Positions 52,029-59,483 of a DNA stretch of 64,000 bases are shown piece by piece. The translations under genes and the position numbers were made by a program. The stretch comes from Flavobacterium sp. CF136. Its GTDB lineage: Bacteria; Bacteroidota; Bacteroidia; Flavobacteriales; Flavobacteriaceae. Every line of letters begins with the position of its first letter. The stretch's first letter is position 1. The stretch covers positions 62,001 through 126,000 of the forward strand of contig NZ_AKJZ01000010.1 in the NCBI RefSeq assembly GCF_000282055.1, in the 5' to 3' direction. Under the pieces are notes generated by a model. The model saw nothing but the letters and a program-made list of their open reading frames with translations. It had not been told where the DNA came from and did not search any database.

Positions 52029-52060
52029 AAAAACATCCTCAAGAAATTGAGGATGTTTTT
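52029..52060. terminator. bidirectional terminator with GAAA tetraloop
   Basis: AAAAACATCCTCAA and TTGAGGATGTTTTT (14-base perfect stem) close on a GAAA tetraloop, with T runs on both sides. It serves the small membrane protein gene on the plus strand and folA on the minus strand. Confidence 0.94.
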
Positions 52061-52543
52061 TTATTTTTTGATGTAAGTTTCATACGTATAATCATAAAGA
52101 TGGGTATCATCTTTAAAATTGGGTTCGGATTCTACCAATTGCCATTCCCTCTCATTAATTTTAGGAAAAAAAGCGTCAGCGTCAAAAGTATGATGAACAC
52201 GTGTTATTTCAATTATATCAGCATATTGTAATCCTAAAGTATAAATTTCCCCTCCGCCAATGATGTACGAATCTTCATTTTCAGGACAAAGTGCAATAGC
52301 TTTTTCAATACTATCTACAACTATACAACCCGCTGGGTTATAATTTTCCTGACGGGAGATTACAATATGTGTTCTGTTGGGTAATGGTTTTGGGAAACTT
52401 TCAAAAGTTTTTCTTCCCATGATAATATGGTGATTTGTGGTAAGCGATTTAAATCTTTTAAAATCATTGGGAAGATGCCAAACTAATTTGTTTTTTTTCC
52501 CCAGAGCATTGTTTTCGGCAACAGCCGCTATTATTATAATCAT
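52061..52543 (-). CDS. folA: dihydrofolate reductase
   Basis: A 160-residue NADPH-dependent enzyme that regenerates tetrahydrofolate. Conserved elements are IAAVAENNALGKKNKLVWHLPNDFKRFK (substrate Asp in LPND), IIMGRKTFESFPKPLPNRTHIVISR (NADPH-binding) and IIGGGEIYTLGL, ending with the YDYTYETYIKK strand. The length is typical of chromosomal DHFR. The gene sits near thyA, its metabolic partner, with two small genes between. It starts 12 bases after the 2TM-protein gene and is cotranscribed with it. Confidence 0.95.
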   Translation of the reverse strand: MIIIIAAVAENNALGKKNKLVWHLPNDFKRFKSLTTNHHIIMGRKTFESFPKPLPNRTHIVISRQENYNPAGCIVVDSIEKAIALCPENEDSYIIGGGEIYTLGLQYADIIEITRVHHTFDADAFFPKINEREWQLVESEPNFKDDTHLYDYTYETYIKK

Positions 52544-52555
52544 AGTATGCTAAAA

Positions 52556-52900
52556 CTAAATTTTATTTTCGGGATTATCATTGATTGAAGATTCCAATTG
52601 ATTGATTCTTTTTTGTTGAAGGGCAACCAAGCGGTCAATCTGTTCTCTTTCCCATTTTTTGTTCATGAATCTATCCGTTATGTAAACTTTTATAAAGTGC
52701 AAAATAAAAATAAAACACCACAAAGTAATAATCCAAATGCACCAATTTTGTTCAGTTCCTATTCTAAAACCAAAAAAATGATCAGCAACAAATAAAAACA
52801 GGCTTCCTAACAGGAAAAGGACAAAATGAAAATATAATCCTTTTTTTTGCCTGATTCTTTTACGGGCATACTCGTATTGTTCATGCACTTCTTTTTCCAT
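52556..52900 (-). CDS. 2TM domain-containing protein
   Basis: A 114-residue protein with two membrane helices (about 22-42 and 54-74) between charged N- and C-terminal tails. The pattern YEYARKRIRQKKGLYFHFVLFLLGSLFLFV then WCIWIITLWCFIFILHFIKVY matches the Bacteroidota 2TM family, which has no known function but sometimes occurs in two-component systems. It probably lies in one transcript with folA, 12 bases downstream. Confidence 0.82.
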   Translation of the reverse strand: MEKEVHEQYEYARKRIRQKKGLYFHFVLFLLGSLFLFVADHFFGFRIGTEQNWCIWIITLWCFIFILHFIKVYITDRFMNKKWEREQIDRLVALQQKRINQLESSINDNPENKI

Positions 52901-53081
52901 AATTTAATTCTAATAGATTATAAAGTTATAATTTATTTTGAAAACATGCTATCTTAGAATAAATATTATTACATCAAAACAGCCCTTAAATCCGAATTAA
53001 TAAATTTGGAAAGGTCTAAATTGGTGATATTGTAAAAAAAACGCTTCTAATTGCTATAATCATAAATCGTATTAAAGGACA

Positions 53082-53111
53082 TTGTTTACTCAAATGAATT
53101 TGCGAACTTTG
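53082..53111 (+). promoter_or_regulatory. promoter candidate of the CBM48 gene
   Basis: TTG (53082-53084) and GAACTTTG (53104-53111) are 19 bases apart. The -7 word has one mismatch from TAnnTTTG, and the start codon follows 26 bases later. Confidence 0.4.
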
Positions 53112-53137
53112 AGTATAAATCTAAAAATGAAATAGTT

Positions 53138-53434
53138 ATGTCTTTAAAAAAGCAATTTGTAAAAACAAAACCAGTTTGTAAAGTAACATTTGCAATTGAA
53201 GCGAAAGACGCTGGTTCAGCCGCTGTAGTTGGAGATTTTAACAACTGGAATATTGAAGAAGGAACTTTAAGTAAGTTGAAAAATGGAACTTTTAAGGCAA
53301 CTTATGATTTAGTTAAAGATGCTATATATGAGTTTAAATATGTAATTGACGGGATTTATGTGAATGATCCTGAAGCAGATTCATATAAATGGAATGATTT
53401 TGCCGGAAGTGAAAATAGTGTTTTAGTAGTATAA
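53138..53434 (+). CDS. stand-alone CBM48 (isoamylase N-terminal, early set) domain protein
   Basis: A 98-residue protein consisting almost only of one beta-sandwich domain of the glycogen-binding type: KPVCKVTFAIEAKDAGSAAVVGDFNNWN (early strands, with the sugar-binding Trp in FNNWN), then LSKLKNGTFKATYDLVKDAIYEFKYVIDG. Such domains are normally attached to glycogen branching or debranching enzymes or to AMP-activated kinase beta subunits. As a free cytoplasmic protein it may regulate or bind glycogen; the organism's polysaccharide genes are not here. Confidence 0.85.
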   Translation: MSLKKQFVKTKPVCKVTFAIEAKDAGSAAVVGDFNNWNIEEGTLSKLKNGTFKATYDLVKDAIYEFKYVIDGIYVNDPEADSYKWNDFAGSENSVLVV

Positions 53435-53435
53435 A

Positions 53436-53459
53436 AAAATCCGCTTTTTAGCGGATTTT
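53436..53459. terminator. bidirectional terminator between CBM48 and thyA
   Basis: AAAATCCGCT and AGCGGATTTT form a 10-base stem around TTTT, with A and T runs flanking. It begins just after the stop of the CBM48 gene and ends five bases before the thyA stop. Confidence 0.92.
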
Positions 53460-53463
53460 ATAT

Positions 53464-54315
53464 TTATACAGCAACATTTCCTTTTATCCCGGCATGCGGC
53501 TCGTAATCTAAAAGTGTAAAATCATTATAATCAAAATCAAAAATATTTTTGATTTCAGGATTTAAAATCATTTTTGGCAATGGCTTTGGTTCTCTTGTTA
53601 ATTGCAATTCTAATTGTTCAAAATGATTATTGTAAATATGTGCATCTCCAAAAGTGTGGATAAATTCACATGGTTCTAAATCACAAACCTGTGCAATCAT
53701 CATTGTTAAAAGTGCGTAAGAAGCAATGTTAAAAGGAACTCCTAAAAAAATATCAGCACTTCTTTGGTATAATTGACAGGATAATTTTCCTTTTGTTTCT
53801 CCTTTTTCAGGATCAGGACTGCTCACGTAAAACTGAAAAAAGGCATGGCAGGGAGGTAATGCAGCTTTGTTATTGGCTACATTTTCTTCAAATGATTTTT
53901 TTGTATCCGGAAGAACTGATGGATTCCATGCGGAAACTAACATTCTTCGGCTATTCGGATTTGTTTTTAGTTCAGTAATTAACTCAGAAATCTGATCAAT
54001 TTCCTCACTATTCCAATTACGCCATTGGTGTCCGTAAACAGGTCCTAAATTTCCTTTGGAATCTGCCCAGGCATCCCAAATTTTTACTCCGTTTTCCTGA
54101 AGATAAGCAATATTGGTGTCACCCTTTAAAAACCAAAGTAATTCGTAAATAATGGATTTTAAGTGTAATTTTTTGGTTGTAACCATTGGGAAACCTTCAC
54201 TTAAATCAAAACGCATCTGGTATCCAAAAACACTCTTTGTTCCTGTACCCGTTCGATCCCCTTTTTGACAGCCGTTTTCTAAAACATGCTGTACTAAATC
54301 TAAGTATTGCTTCAT
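53464..54315 (-). CDS. thyA: thymidylate synthase
   Basis: A 283-residue folate-dependent enzyme that makes dTMP from dUMP. Motifs are [14 protein letters not shown] (phosphate-binding Arg), [30 protein letters not shown] and the catalytic Cys156 in [12 protein letters not shown], with [12 protein letters not shown] near the end. The protein is about 19 residues longer than E. coli ThyA owing to an insertion [14 protein letters not shown] just before the active-site loop. folA, which regenerates its folate, is about 1 kb away on the same strand. The presence of ThyA argues against dependence on ThyX. Confidence 0.96.
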   Translation of the reverse strand: MKQYLDLVQHVLENGCQKGDRTGTGTKSVFGYQMRFDLSEGFPMVTTKKLHLKSIIYELLWFLKGDTNIAYLQENGVKIWDAWADSKGNLGPVYGHQWRNWNSEEIDQISELITELKTNPNSRRMLVSAWNPSVLPDTKKSFEENVANNKAALPPCHAFFQFYVSSPDPEKGETKGKLSCQLYQRSADIFLGVPFNIASYALLTMMIAQVCDLEPCEFIHTFGDAHIYNNHFEQLELQLTREPKPLPKMILNPEIKNIFDFDYNDFTLLDYEPHAGIKGNVAV

Positions 54316-54380
54316 TTTGTTTTGGCTTTGTGACTTACGCTACAGGCTTTAAGCTTATTGCCTAAAGCTGTATATAAAAT

Positions 54381-55004
54381 TTATCTTTTTGAAATTTCGT
54401 CTCTAATTTTAGCAGCTTTTTCGTAATCTTCCTGAGAAACTGCCTGATCTAAAAGTTCATTTAATTCTTGTAAAGTGTGCGTTGCATAAACATCACCTGA
54501 TTGATTAGTTTCTTCTTCGTGTCCGAAAGTTTCTGGATTCGAAAGTACATCATCAATTTCCTGTGAACCCGGGTCTGTCTCTGCTGTATTTGATTTTAAA
54601 TAAATTCCGGCTTTATCCAAAATATTTTTATAAGTAAAAATCGGAGCACTAAATCGTAATGCCAATGCAATAGCATCAGATGTTCTGGCATCAATAATTT
54701 CTTCGATTTTATCTCTTTCGCAGATTAGGCTGGAATAAAAAACGCCATCGACCAATTTATGAATGATAACCTGTTTTACTACAATATCAAATCTTTCGGC
54801 GAAGTTTTTGAATAAATCGTGTGTTAATGGGCGAGGAGGTTTAATTTCTTTTTCTAAGGCAATAGCAATCGACTGGGCTTCAAAAGCACCAATTACAATT
54901 GGTAATTTTCTCTCGCCATCAACTTCATTCAAAATTAGGGCATAAGCGCCATTTTGAGTTTGACTGTATGATATTCCTTTTATAGATAATTTTACTAGAC
55001 TCAT
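54381..55004 (-). CDS. bifunctional nuclease family (BFN) protein with UVR motif
   Basis: A 207-residue protein. The N-terminal BFN/DUF151 domain (about 1-130) is recognised by KLSIKGISYSQTQNGAYALIL, LPIVIGAFEAQSIAIAL and RTSDAIALALRFSAPIFTY. A C-terminal UVR motif (about 175-207, ELNELLDQAVSQEDYEKAAKIRDEI) matches the UvrB-UvrC contact helix. BFN proteins show DNase and RNase activity in plants and are widespread in bacteria. The start at 55004 (MSLVKLSI) is set by homology. It lies apart from its neighbours by more than 60 bases on both sides. Confidence 0.9.
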   Translation of the reverse strand: MSLVKLSIKGISYSQTQNGAYALILNEVDGERKLPIVIGAFEAQSIAIALEKEIKPPRPLTHDLFKNFAERFDIVVKQVIIHKLVDGVFYSSLICERDKIEEIIDARTSDAIALALRFSAPIFTYKNILDKAGIYLKSNTAETDPGSQEIDDVLSNPETFGHEEETNQSGDVYATHTLQELNELLDQAVSQEDYEKAAKIRDEISKR

Positions 55005-55094
55005 ATGTATGGGTAAAAAGGGCAATTTACTGCCTCAATTTAATACTTTTTTTGATTGGAAAATAAAGTTGCAATTTTAATCAAAAAATATGGA

Positions 55095-55145
55095 ACAAAA
55101 AAGCTACCTAAAGCAAAGATACGATTATCTTATTTTTAGGTAGCT
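55095..55145 (-). terminator. intrinsic terminator of etfA
   Basis: On the minus strand AGCTACCTAAA and TTTAGGTAGCT form an 11-base stem around an inner small hairpin (AAGAT with ATCTT), followed by TTTTTTG. It lies about 22 bases after the etfA stop. Confidence 0.85.
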
Positions 55146-55167
55146 ATATTTGCAGAGAATTTCTAAA

Positions 55168-56136
55168 TTATGAATGCTGTGCTTTAAAAGCTTTTAATTT
55201 CTCAGTTAATTTTGGTACAATTTCAAAAGCATCTCCAACTATACCGTAATCAGCTACTTTAAAGAATGGTGCTTCAGGGTCATTATTGATTACTACTTTT
55301 ACTTTTGATGAGTTGATACCTGCAATATGCTGAATTGCTCCGGAAATTCCTACTGCAATATATAAATTAGTTGCAACTGGTTTTCCAGTTTGTCCAACGT
55401 GTTCACTATGAGGTCTCCATCCTAGATCAGAAACGGGTTTAGAACATGCAGTTGCTGCACCTAAAACAGCAGCTAAATCTTCGATTAATCCCCAGTTTTC
55501 AGGACCTTTTAATCCGCGTCCACCAGAAACTACGATATCAGCATCAGCGATAGATACTTTTCCTGATCCTTTTTCTACAGATTCTACTTTTACACCAAAG
55601 TCATTGTCTCCTATGGTTGGATTAAAATCTTCTTCGGTTGCTGATCCTGCATTTTCGAAAATTCCGTATGAGTTTTTAGCTAAACCAAGAACTTTTACAT
55701 CTGTATTGATTTCGGTGATATTGAATGCTTTGTTTGAGAAAGCGTTTCTTTTTACCTGAAAAGGAGAAGTGCTTACCGGTAATCCAACAACATTTGAAGC
55801 AAATCCGGCATTTAGAGCTACTGCAACTAATGATGAAAGATAAATACTGTCTGTTGTAGAAGAGAGTAAAACTACTTTTGTTCCTTCTTTTTCAGCAGCT
55901 TGTTTGATAACATCGGCATAAGCCTTTGCTGTAAAACCTGTTAATTTATCGTTAGTAACTTTTAATACTTTGTCAACGCCGTATTTTGATAATTCGCTTA
56001 CGTCGCCAGTATTAACTGTTAAAGCGGTAACGGTCGTTCCTAAAGTTTCTGCTACTTTTTTAGCGTATGAAGCTAATTCAAAAGCTACTTTTTTAAATTT
56101 TCCTTCTGCAGATTCTGCATATATTAATATTGACAT
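55168..56136 (-). CDS. etfA: electron transfer flavoprotein subunit alpha
   Basis: A 322-residue FAD-binding subunit. Domain I (about 1-190) is followed by the FAD-binding domain II with VVSGGRGLKGPENWGLIEDLA, AVLGAATACSKPVSDLGW, QTGKPVATNLYIAVGISGAIQHIAGI and INNDPEAPFFKVADYGIVGD. ETF takes electrons from acyl-CoA dehydrogenases and passes them to the quinone pool through ETF:quinone oxidoreductase, supporting fatty acid and amino acid oxidation. It follows etfB with a 71-base gap containing a hairpin, so the pair is probably one transcript. Confidence 0.97.
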   Translation of the reverse strand: MSILIYAESAEGKFKKVAFELASYAKKVAETLGTTVTALTVNTGDVSELSKYGVDKVLKVTNDKLTGFTAKAYADVIKQAAEKEGTKVVLLSSTTDSIYLSSLVAVALNAGFASNVVGLPVSTSPFQVKRNAFSNKAFNITEINTDVKVLGLAKNSYGIFENAGSATEEDFNPTIGDNDFGVKVESVEKGSGKVSIADADIVVSGGRGLKGPENWGLIEDLAAVLGAATACSKPVSDLGWRPHSEHVGQTGKPVATNLYIAVGISGAIQHIAGINSSKVKVVINNDPEAPFFKVADYGIVGDAFEIVPKLTEKLKAFKAQHS

Positions 56137-56163
56137 AATTTTTTGTTTAGAAGTTTAAAGTTT

Positions 56164-56206
56164 CAGTTTTCAGGTTGTTCCTGAAAACTGCGACTGAATA
56201 CTGATT
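56164..56206. repeat. hairpin repeat between etfB and etfA
   Basis: CAGTTTTCAGG and CCTGAAAACTG form a perfect 11-base stem with a TTGTT loop (56164-56190). The following GAATACTGATTACT lies against the etfB stop. The words match those in the fba-accD gap (45486-45592). Confidence 0.65.
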
Positions 56207-56207
56207 A

Positions 56208-56954
56208 CTAGATTACTTTCGCCTCGTTGTGTAATAAATTGATTAATTCATCCAAATTGTCAGCTGAAACTAATTTTACTGCTGATTTTGGAGCTGGTTT
56301 TTCAAATTTTACCGCTTTTGTATTTACAGGAGCATCAACCGGTTCAAGAATAGTAAGTGCTTTTGTTCTTGCAGTCATAATTCCTCTCATGTTCGGAATA
56401 CGCAAATCTTTTTCTTCAACAAGTCCTTTTTGGCCTCCAATAATTAAAGGTAAAGTAGTGCTTACAGTTTCTTTTCCACCATCAATTTCACGAATTGCTT
56501 TTACGTTGTTACCATCAACAGTTATGCCTGTGCAGGAGTTTAAAAAGTTAGAGCCTAAAATTCCCGAAATCATTCCAGGAACCATTCCTCCGTTATAATC
56601 TAAAGATTCTTTACCGGCAATTACCAAATCATAACCTCCGTTTTTAATTACTTCAGCAAGTTGTTTTGCAACAAAAAAACCATCAGTTGGGTTTGCATTT
56701 ACACGAATTGCTTCGTTGGCACCAATAGCAAGGGCTTTACGTAAAGTTGGCTCAGTATCAGGGCCTCCAACGTTTACAACAGTTACAGTGGCACCTTGTT
56801 GTTCCTGAAACCAGATTGCACGTGTCAGACCAAACTCATCATTAGGATTGATTACATATTGTACACCGTTGGTATCGAATTCTGAATCACCATTGGAGAA
56901 GTTAATTTTTGAAGTAGTATCAGGTACATGACTGATGCAAACTAATATTTTCAT
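56208..56954 (-). CDS. etfB: electron transfer flavoprotein subunit beta
   Basis: A 248-residue AMP-binding partner of EtfA. The characteristic start MKILVCISHVPDTTSKI, YVINPNDEFGLTRAIWFQEQ, LAIGANEAIRVN and the AMP-binding DYNGGMVPGMISGILG are present, along with the C-terminal recognition loop region LRIPNMRGIMTARTKAL. It is the first gene of the etfBA pair and has a -7 word about 35 bases upstream. Confidence 0.97.
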   Translation of the reverse strand: MKILVCISHVPDTTSKINFSNGDSEFDTNGVQYVINPNDEFGLTRAIWFQEQQGATVTVVNVGGPDTEPTLRKALAIGANEAIRVNANPTDGFFVAKQLAEVIKNGGYDLVIAGKESLDYNGGMVPGMISGILGSNFLNSCTGITVDGNNVKAIREIDGGKETVSTTLPLIIGGQKGLVEEKDLRIPNMRGIMTARTKALTILEPVDAPVNTKAVKFEKPAPKSAVKLVSADNLDELINLLHNEAKVI

Positions 56955-56987
56955 AAGTATATATTTTATATTTATAATATTCTTTTA

Positions 56988-56995
56988 CAAATTTA
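56988..56995 (-). promoter_or_regulatory. candidate -7 element of etfBA
   Basis: The minus strand reads TAAATTTG, matching TAnnTTTG, about 34 bases before the etfB start. Confidence 0.5.
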
Positions 56996-57137
56996 GAATT
57001 TAATTTGGAATAATTATACTATGCATGCATAATATTTTGTAAAACTATTACGTTTTCGGAAATTGTTGGTTTATTAATGTAATGTGAGGTTATATTTTGA
57101 TTTTTTAGAGATGTAATTATTGAGGAATTTAGATATA

Positions 57138-57180
57138 AAAAAAATGTCTTCTTCAAAGGATTTTTCGAAGAAGACATTTT
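57138..57180 (-). terminator. intrinsic terminator after the small membrane protein gene
   Basis: On the minus strand AAAATGTCTTCTTC and GAAGAAGACATTTT form a 14-base perfect stem with a 12-base loop, followed by a T run. It lies about 20 bases after the stop of the gene at 57201-57422. Confidence 0.92.
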
Positions 57181-57200
57181 GAAAGATATTTTTAATATAA

Positions 57201-57422
57201 TTACTCTTTAAAATAATTATTCTTTAAATAACGTATTAAGCCAGAAATTAAAATTAGTCCAAAGCAAGCTGCGCTGAAATACAATACGTAGTTTTTAATG
57301 TTGTTATTGTTGTTTAACAATTGCATAATAAAGAATACAATTAGCGAAGCTGTTCCAGCTATTCTTAGATATAATATAATTTTTTTTAAACTCTTTTCCA
57401 TATTTTGTTCTGAAATATTCAT
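57201..57422 (-). CDS. small two-helix membrane protein
   Basis: A 73-residue protein with two membrane helices (about 17-29 and 42-62) and a basic, short C-terminal tail (RYLKNNYFKE). No family was recognised. Its ATG overlaps the stop codon of the upstream lipoprotein gene by one base (TAATG), a strong sign of translational coupling. The two genes form a unit with its own promoter candidate and terminator. The pairing suggests it assists the lipoprotein, but that is inference. Confidence 0.65.
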   Translation of the reverse strand: MNISEQNMEKSLKKIILYLRIAGTASLIVFFIMQLLNNNNNIKNYVLYFSAACFGLILISGLIRYLKNNYFKE

Positions 57423-58180
57423 TAATCGTTTTCTTTGCCTGGTTCTTCACTTTCTCCAGGAGGGAGTTGCTCTGGGACTTGTCTAATCCAGCCAGTTGGG
57501 TTGCTTCCACCATTTCCACTAGGAATACTTATAAAGCCTGTGTAAGTTATATTGTTAGAATTTGTCATTGAAAATGATCCAATACCTATAGAGCTAGAAA
57601 ATTGACCACTAACTTGAAAAGCGAGAACTCCATTCTGAGTATATGTATTGACTCCTGTTTGTGTATAAGTATTACCTAATGCATATCCATATGATCCAGA
57701 CGAAACGGATACTTCAGTTATCTGACCTGCTGAATTTGTGTTGTAATCTATTCTAATATAAACATTTGAGGCAGGAAATGTATTGTCAAAATATACTGTC
57801 GTAGAGTATTTATATGGTGGATCTTCCTCATTGGAACCGGAAGTTTTATTTGTTTTTTGTTGGTTTTTGTAAGAATTGTAGGTATTGGTTATAAGTTCAC
57901 TTATTGCATTATTATCTTTACTAATTAGTGAGCTATTGATGTTTTTGATTTTTACTGTCTTAAGAGTTTTTTCATATTGAGTTAGAATCTTTTTAAGCTC
58001 TATTGTTGTAGAGACTTTAAAAATTGGGGTTTCTGAGTCTGAATTAGAAAATTTAAAATGGTGTTCTTTTGCGATATGTTGTACTTCTTCTGCATTTGTT
58101 TCTTGTTTAAGAGATTCATTGTCACTGCAGCTGAAACAAATTAAAACTTGTAAAAATAATAATAAATATTTTTTTTTCAT
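57422..58180 (-). CDS. lipoprotein of unknown function
   Basis: A 252-residue protein with a lipoprotein signal (LICFSCSDN, Cys18). The N-terminal third is acidic and helical (AEEVQHIAKEHHFKF). A Ser/Thr/Asn-rich beta region follows (about 125-225, with SGSYGYALGNTYTQTGVNTYTQNG showing an internal NTYTQ repeat). The tail is Pro/Gly/Glu-rich (VPEQLPPGESEEPGKEND) and disordered. No family was recognised. Its lipid anchor and low-complexity tail suggest an exposed envelope protein. It is coupled to a small membrane protein downstream. Confidence 0.65.
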   Translation of the reverse strand: MKKKYLLLFLQVLICFSCSDNESLKQETNAEEVQHIAKEHHFKFSNSDSETPIFKVSTTIELKKILTQYEKTLKTVKIKNINSSLISKDNNAISELITNTYNSYKNQQKTNKTSGSNEEDPPYKYSTTVYFDNTFPASNVYIRIDYNTNSAGQITEVSVSSGSYGYALGNTYTQTGVNTYTQNGVLAFQVSGQFSSSIGIGSFSMTNSNNITYTGFISIPSGNGGSNPTGWIRQVPEQLPPGESEEPGKEND

Positions 58181-58212
58181 AAAGTTGTGCTTTTGGTTAA
58201 ATTCAACTGTAG

Positions 58213-58220
58213 CAAATGTA
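58213..58220 (-). promoter_or_regulatory. candidate -7 element of the lipoprotein pair
   Basis: The minus strand reads TACATTTG, matching TAnnTTTG, about 33 bases before the lipoprotein start. Confidence 0.45.
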
Positions 58221-58400
58221 ATAGAAGTTTTATAAAAAATAAATGTAACGCTGATTTTTCTGAATTTATTTTTATAAAAAAGATGGTTTATATCGTTTTC
58301 GTAAATATCACAATAAATTTTAAAAAGTTAAAACCTAAAGATAGTGAGAAGTTAGTGTCATTTTAAATTCAATTTATGCTTTTAAGTTATTTAAAATATT

Positions 58401-58408
58401 TATTTTTG
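58401..58408 (+). promoter_or_regulatory. candidate -7 element of pdhB
   Basis: TATTTTTG matches TAnnTTTG and lies 31 bases before the pdhB start. No clear -33 TTG is present at the right distance. Confidence 0.45.
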
Positions 58409-58439
58409 CTCATCAGAAAAAAGAACATAAAATACAACT

Positions 58440-59417
58440 ATGAGAACAATACAATTTAGAGAGGCCATTTGCGAAGCGATGAGTGAAGAAATGCGTCACG
58501 ATGAATCCATATATTTAATGGGCGAAGAAGTTGCAGAATATAACGGAGCTTACAAGGCTTCAAAAGGAATGCTTGCTGAGTTTGGTGAAAAAAGAGTGAT
58601 TGATACTCCAATTGCTGAACTTGGTTTTACAGGAATTGCAGTAGGATCAGCTATGAATGGTTGTCGTCCTATTGTAGAATATATGACTTTCAACTTCTGT
58701 TTAGTTGGTATTGATCAAATTATAAATAACGCTGCCAAAATGCGTCAGATGACAGGAGGGCAATTTAATGTGCCTATCGTTTTTCGCGGACCAACTGCTT
58801 CTGCAGGTCAATTAGGAGCAACTCACTCACAAGCTTTAGAAAACTGGTTTGCCAACACTCCGGGTCTTAAAGTTATTGTGCCTTCAACGCCTTATGATGC
58901 GAAAGGACTTTTAAAATCTGCAATTCGTGATAATGATCCTGTAATTTTTATGGAATCTGAGCAAATGTATGGTGATAAAGGTGAAGTGCCGGACGGAGAA
59001 TATACAATTCCACTTGGAGTTGCAGATATTAAACGTGAAGGTACAGATGTAACTATCGTTTCTTTTGGGAAAATCATCAAAGAAGCTTTTATCGCTGCTG
59101 ATGAATTGGCTAAAGAAGGAATTTCATGTGAAATTATCGATTTAAGAACTGTTCGTCCAATGGATAACGAAGCGATCTTAAAATCAGTTAAAAAAACAAA
59201 CCGTTTGGTAATTTTAGAAGAAGCATGGCCATTCGCAAGTATTTCTTCTGAAATAACATATATTGTACAAGAGCAGGCTTTCGATTTTCTTGATGCGCCA
59301 ATTCAGCGTATCACGACAGCAGATACTCCGGCTCCTTACTCTCCTGTTTTACTGAAAGATTGGTTGCCAAATGCAGCTGATGTAGTAAAAGCAGTAAAGA
59401 AAGTAATGTACAAATAG
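58440..59417 (+). CDS. pdhB: pyruvate dehydrogenase E1 component subunit beta
   Basis: A 325-residue transketolase-like beta subunit. It carries MGEEVAEYNGAYKASKGMLAEFGEKRVIDTPIAE (thiamine-binding face), EYMTFNFCLVGIDQIINNAAK, GPTASAGQLGATHSQALE and the C-terminal transketolase domain with IDLRTVRPMD. With the alpha subunit it decarboxylates pyruvate and loads acetyl groups on E2. No pdhA, E2 or E3 gene is beside it, so the complex is encoded at scattered sites. A very similar sequence could belong to a branched-chain 2-oxoacid dehydrogenase, but the motifs favour PDH. Confidence 0.92.
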   Translation: MRTIQFREAICEAMSEEMRHDESIYLMGEEVAEYNGAYKASKGMLAEFGEKRVIDTPIAELGFTGIAVGSAMNGCRPIVEYMTFNFCLVGIDQIINNAAKMRQMTGGQFNVPIVFRGPTASAGQLGATHSQALENWFANTPGLKVIVPSTPYDAKGLLKSAIRDNDPVIFMESEQMYGDKGEVPDGEYTIPLGVADIKREGTDVTIVSFGKIIKEAFIAADELAKEGISCEIIDLRTVRPMDNEAILKSVKKTNRLVILEEAWPFASISSEITYIVQEQAFDFLDAPIQRITTADTPAPYSPVLLKDWLPNAADVVKAVKKVMYK

Positions 59418-59437
59418 TCAAATAAACAATACTTATA

Positions 59438-59476
59438 AAACTTCATCAGTCAGATTAATTGATGAAGTTTTTTTTT
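59438..59476 (+). terminator. intrinsic terminator of pdhB
   Basis: AAACTTCATCA (59438-59448) pairs with TGATGAAGTTT (59460-59470), an 11-base stem with an 11-base loop, followed by a T run. The next start codon is only seven bases further on. Confidence 0.9.
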
Positions 59477-59483
59477 GCACGTT

